From assembly GCA_964353935.1 (NCBI GenBank), contig CAYGXL010000187.1, positions 1 to 5,051 on the forward strand: a stretch of 5,051 nt of DNA, read 5' to 3'. Below, piece after piece: positions 4,585-5,051 of the stretch. How positions within the stretch are numbered: position 1 is the stretch's first letter; the number at the start of each line of letters is the position of its first letter. The notes below the pieces were generated by a model that saw only the letters and a program-made list of their open reading frames with translations, searched no databases and had not been told where the DNA came from. The translations under genes and the position numbers were made by a program. Origin of the DNA: JAOUJD01 sp964353935 (GTDB lineage Bacteria; Pseudomonadota; Gammaproteobacteria; Burkholderiales; Burkholderiaceae_F).

Positions 4585-5051
4585 ATGCAGATCCGGAACA
4601 ACGTATTCATCGTCACCGGCGGCGCCTCCGGGCTCGGCGGCGGCACCTCCCGGCTCCTGGCCACGAGCGGCGGCAAGGTCGTGATTGCCGACGTGCAGGC
4701 CGACAAGGGCGAAGCGCTCGCGCGCGAACTGGGCGCCAGCGCGCGATTCGTGAAGTGTGACGTCACGAGTGAAGCCGACGCACAGGCCGTGGTCGACGCA
4801 GCCGGGCAGATGGGCACGCTGCGCGGTCTCGTGAACTGCGCCGGAATCGCGATCGGCGAGAAGACGGTCGGCAAGGACGGACCGCACTCGCTCGCGTCGT
4901 TCACGCGCGTCATCACGATCAACCTGATCGGCACCTTCAACATGATCCGCACCGCGGCGACAGCGATGTCGAAGCTCGAGCCAACCGCCGACGGCGAGCG
5001 GGGCGTGGTGATCAATACCGCGTCGGTCGCCGCGTTCGACGGCCAGATCGG
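4585..5051 (+). CDS. Short-chain dehydrogenase/reductase, 3-hydroxyacyl-CoA dehydrogenase type II (HSD17B10-like), N-terminal part (3' end outside window)
   Basis: The first 155 residues of a classical SDR are present, and the frame is open to the window end. Residues 11-18 (TGGASGLG) form the dinucleotide-binding glycine motif. D36 at the end of the second strand indicates NAD+ preference over NADP+. Residues 58-60 (CDV) contact the adenine ring. NCAGIA (84-89) is the NNAG-type motif, N113 in INLIGTFN is the structural/catalytic Asn, and S147 in NTASVAAFDGQ is the catalytic Ser. The catalytic Tyr and Lys lie beyond the window. NCAGIA, the insertion around GEKTVGKDGPHSLASF and NTASVAAF strongly recall human HSD17B10 and bacterial 3-hydroxyacyl-CoA or 2-methyl-3-hydroxybutyryl-CoA dehydrogenases of beta-oxidation and isoleucine breakdown. 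The ATG is preceded by GGGGGA (4575-4580) at 4-base spacing. The gene diverges from the CoA-transferase and is probably the first of an acyl-CoA catabolic operon. The exact substrate is inferred from resemblance only. Confidence 0.9.
   Translation, partial: MQIRNNVFIVTGGASGLGGGTSRLLATSGGKVVIADVQADKGEALARELGASARFVKCDVTSEADAQAVVDAAGQMGTLRGLVNCAGIAIGEKTVGKDGPHSLASFTRVITINLIGTFNMIRTAATAMSKLEPTADGERGVVINTASVAAFDGQI

Noticed and set aside
4120..4887. A 255-codon minus-strand frame spanning the divergent control region
   Set aside because: It overlaps the beginnings of both the CoA-transferase and the dehydrogenase in wrong frames, and its product is Arg/Pro-rich without domains.

Overview
The window is GC-rich (well above 60% G+C by eye) and densely coded. 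It carries parts or all of six genes and looks like a pseudomonad-phylum (Pseudomonadota) chromosome. Strong codon bias towards G/C at third positions, Shine-Dalgarno-led genes, OmpA-type peptidoglycan-binding domains (so a Gram-negative envelope), a PmtA-like phospholipid methyltransferase and the particular CoA-transferase and SDR types fit a beta- or gammaproteobacterium, with Burkholderiales-like my best guess. That assignment is inference; no rRNA or other marker is present. No mobile element, CRISPR array, tRNA or rRNA was seen.

Region 1 (1-1084, + strand) is the tail of an energy-coupling envelope operon. The window opens inside the 3' end of a membrane-bound, ion-pumping pyrophosphatase gene (hppA). 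The protein does not stop after its last transmembrane helix: it continues through an Ala/Pro linker into an OmpA-like peptidoglycan-binding domain. Nine bases later a small gene encodes a single-pass membrane protein carrying a second, closely related OmpA-like domain. A well-formed intrinsic terminator with a GCGA tetraloop closes the unit. The suggestion is a pyrophosphatase physically tied to the cell wall, with a stand-alone partner made by domain duplication. This is the most interesting part of the window.

Region 2 (1085-1617, + strand) is a GNAT acetyltransferase of the phosphinothricin/methionine-sulfoximine acetyltransferase group. It begins only 14 bases after the terminator's T-run.

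Region 3 (1664-4409, - strand, convergent with region 2) holds a long acyl-CoA:acetate/3-ketoacid CoA-transferase of the propionate CoA-transferase/YdiF type with an additional C-terminal domain. Seventy bases downstream on the same strand is a PmtA-like phosphatidylethanolamine N-methyltransferase that probably starts at a TTG behind a perfect AGGAGG.

Region 4 (4410-4584) is a 175-base divergent control region with candidate promoters on both strands, a perfect tandem 9-bp repeat and a small inverted repeat beside a TAGAAT -10 box.

Region 5 (4585-5051, + strand) is the first 155 residues of a short-chain dehydrogenase that closely resembles the HSD17B10/3-hydroxyacyl-CoA dehydrogenase type II family. 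It runs off the window end. The divergent CoA-transferase and this dehydrogenase plausibly serve one acyl-CoA catabolic programme: acid activation by CoA transfer, then oxidation of a 3-hydroxyacyl-CoA. No whole new defence or mobile system is visible.
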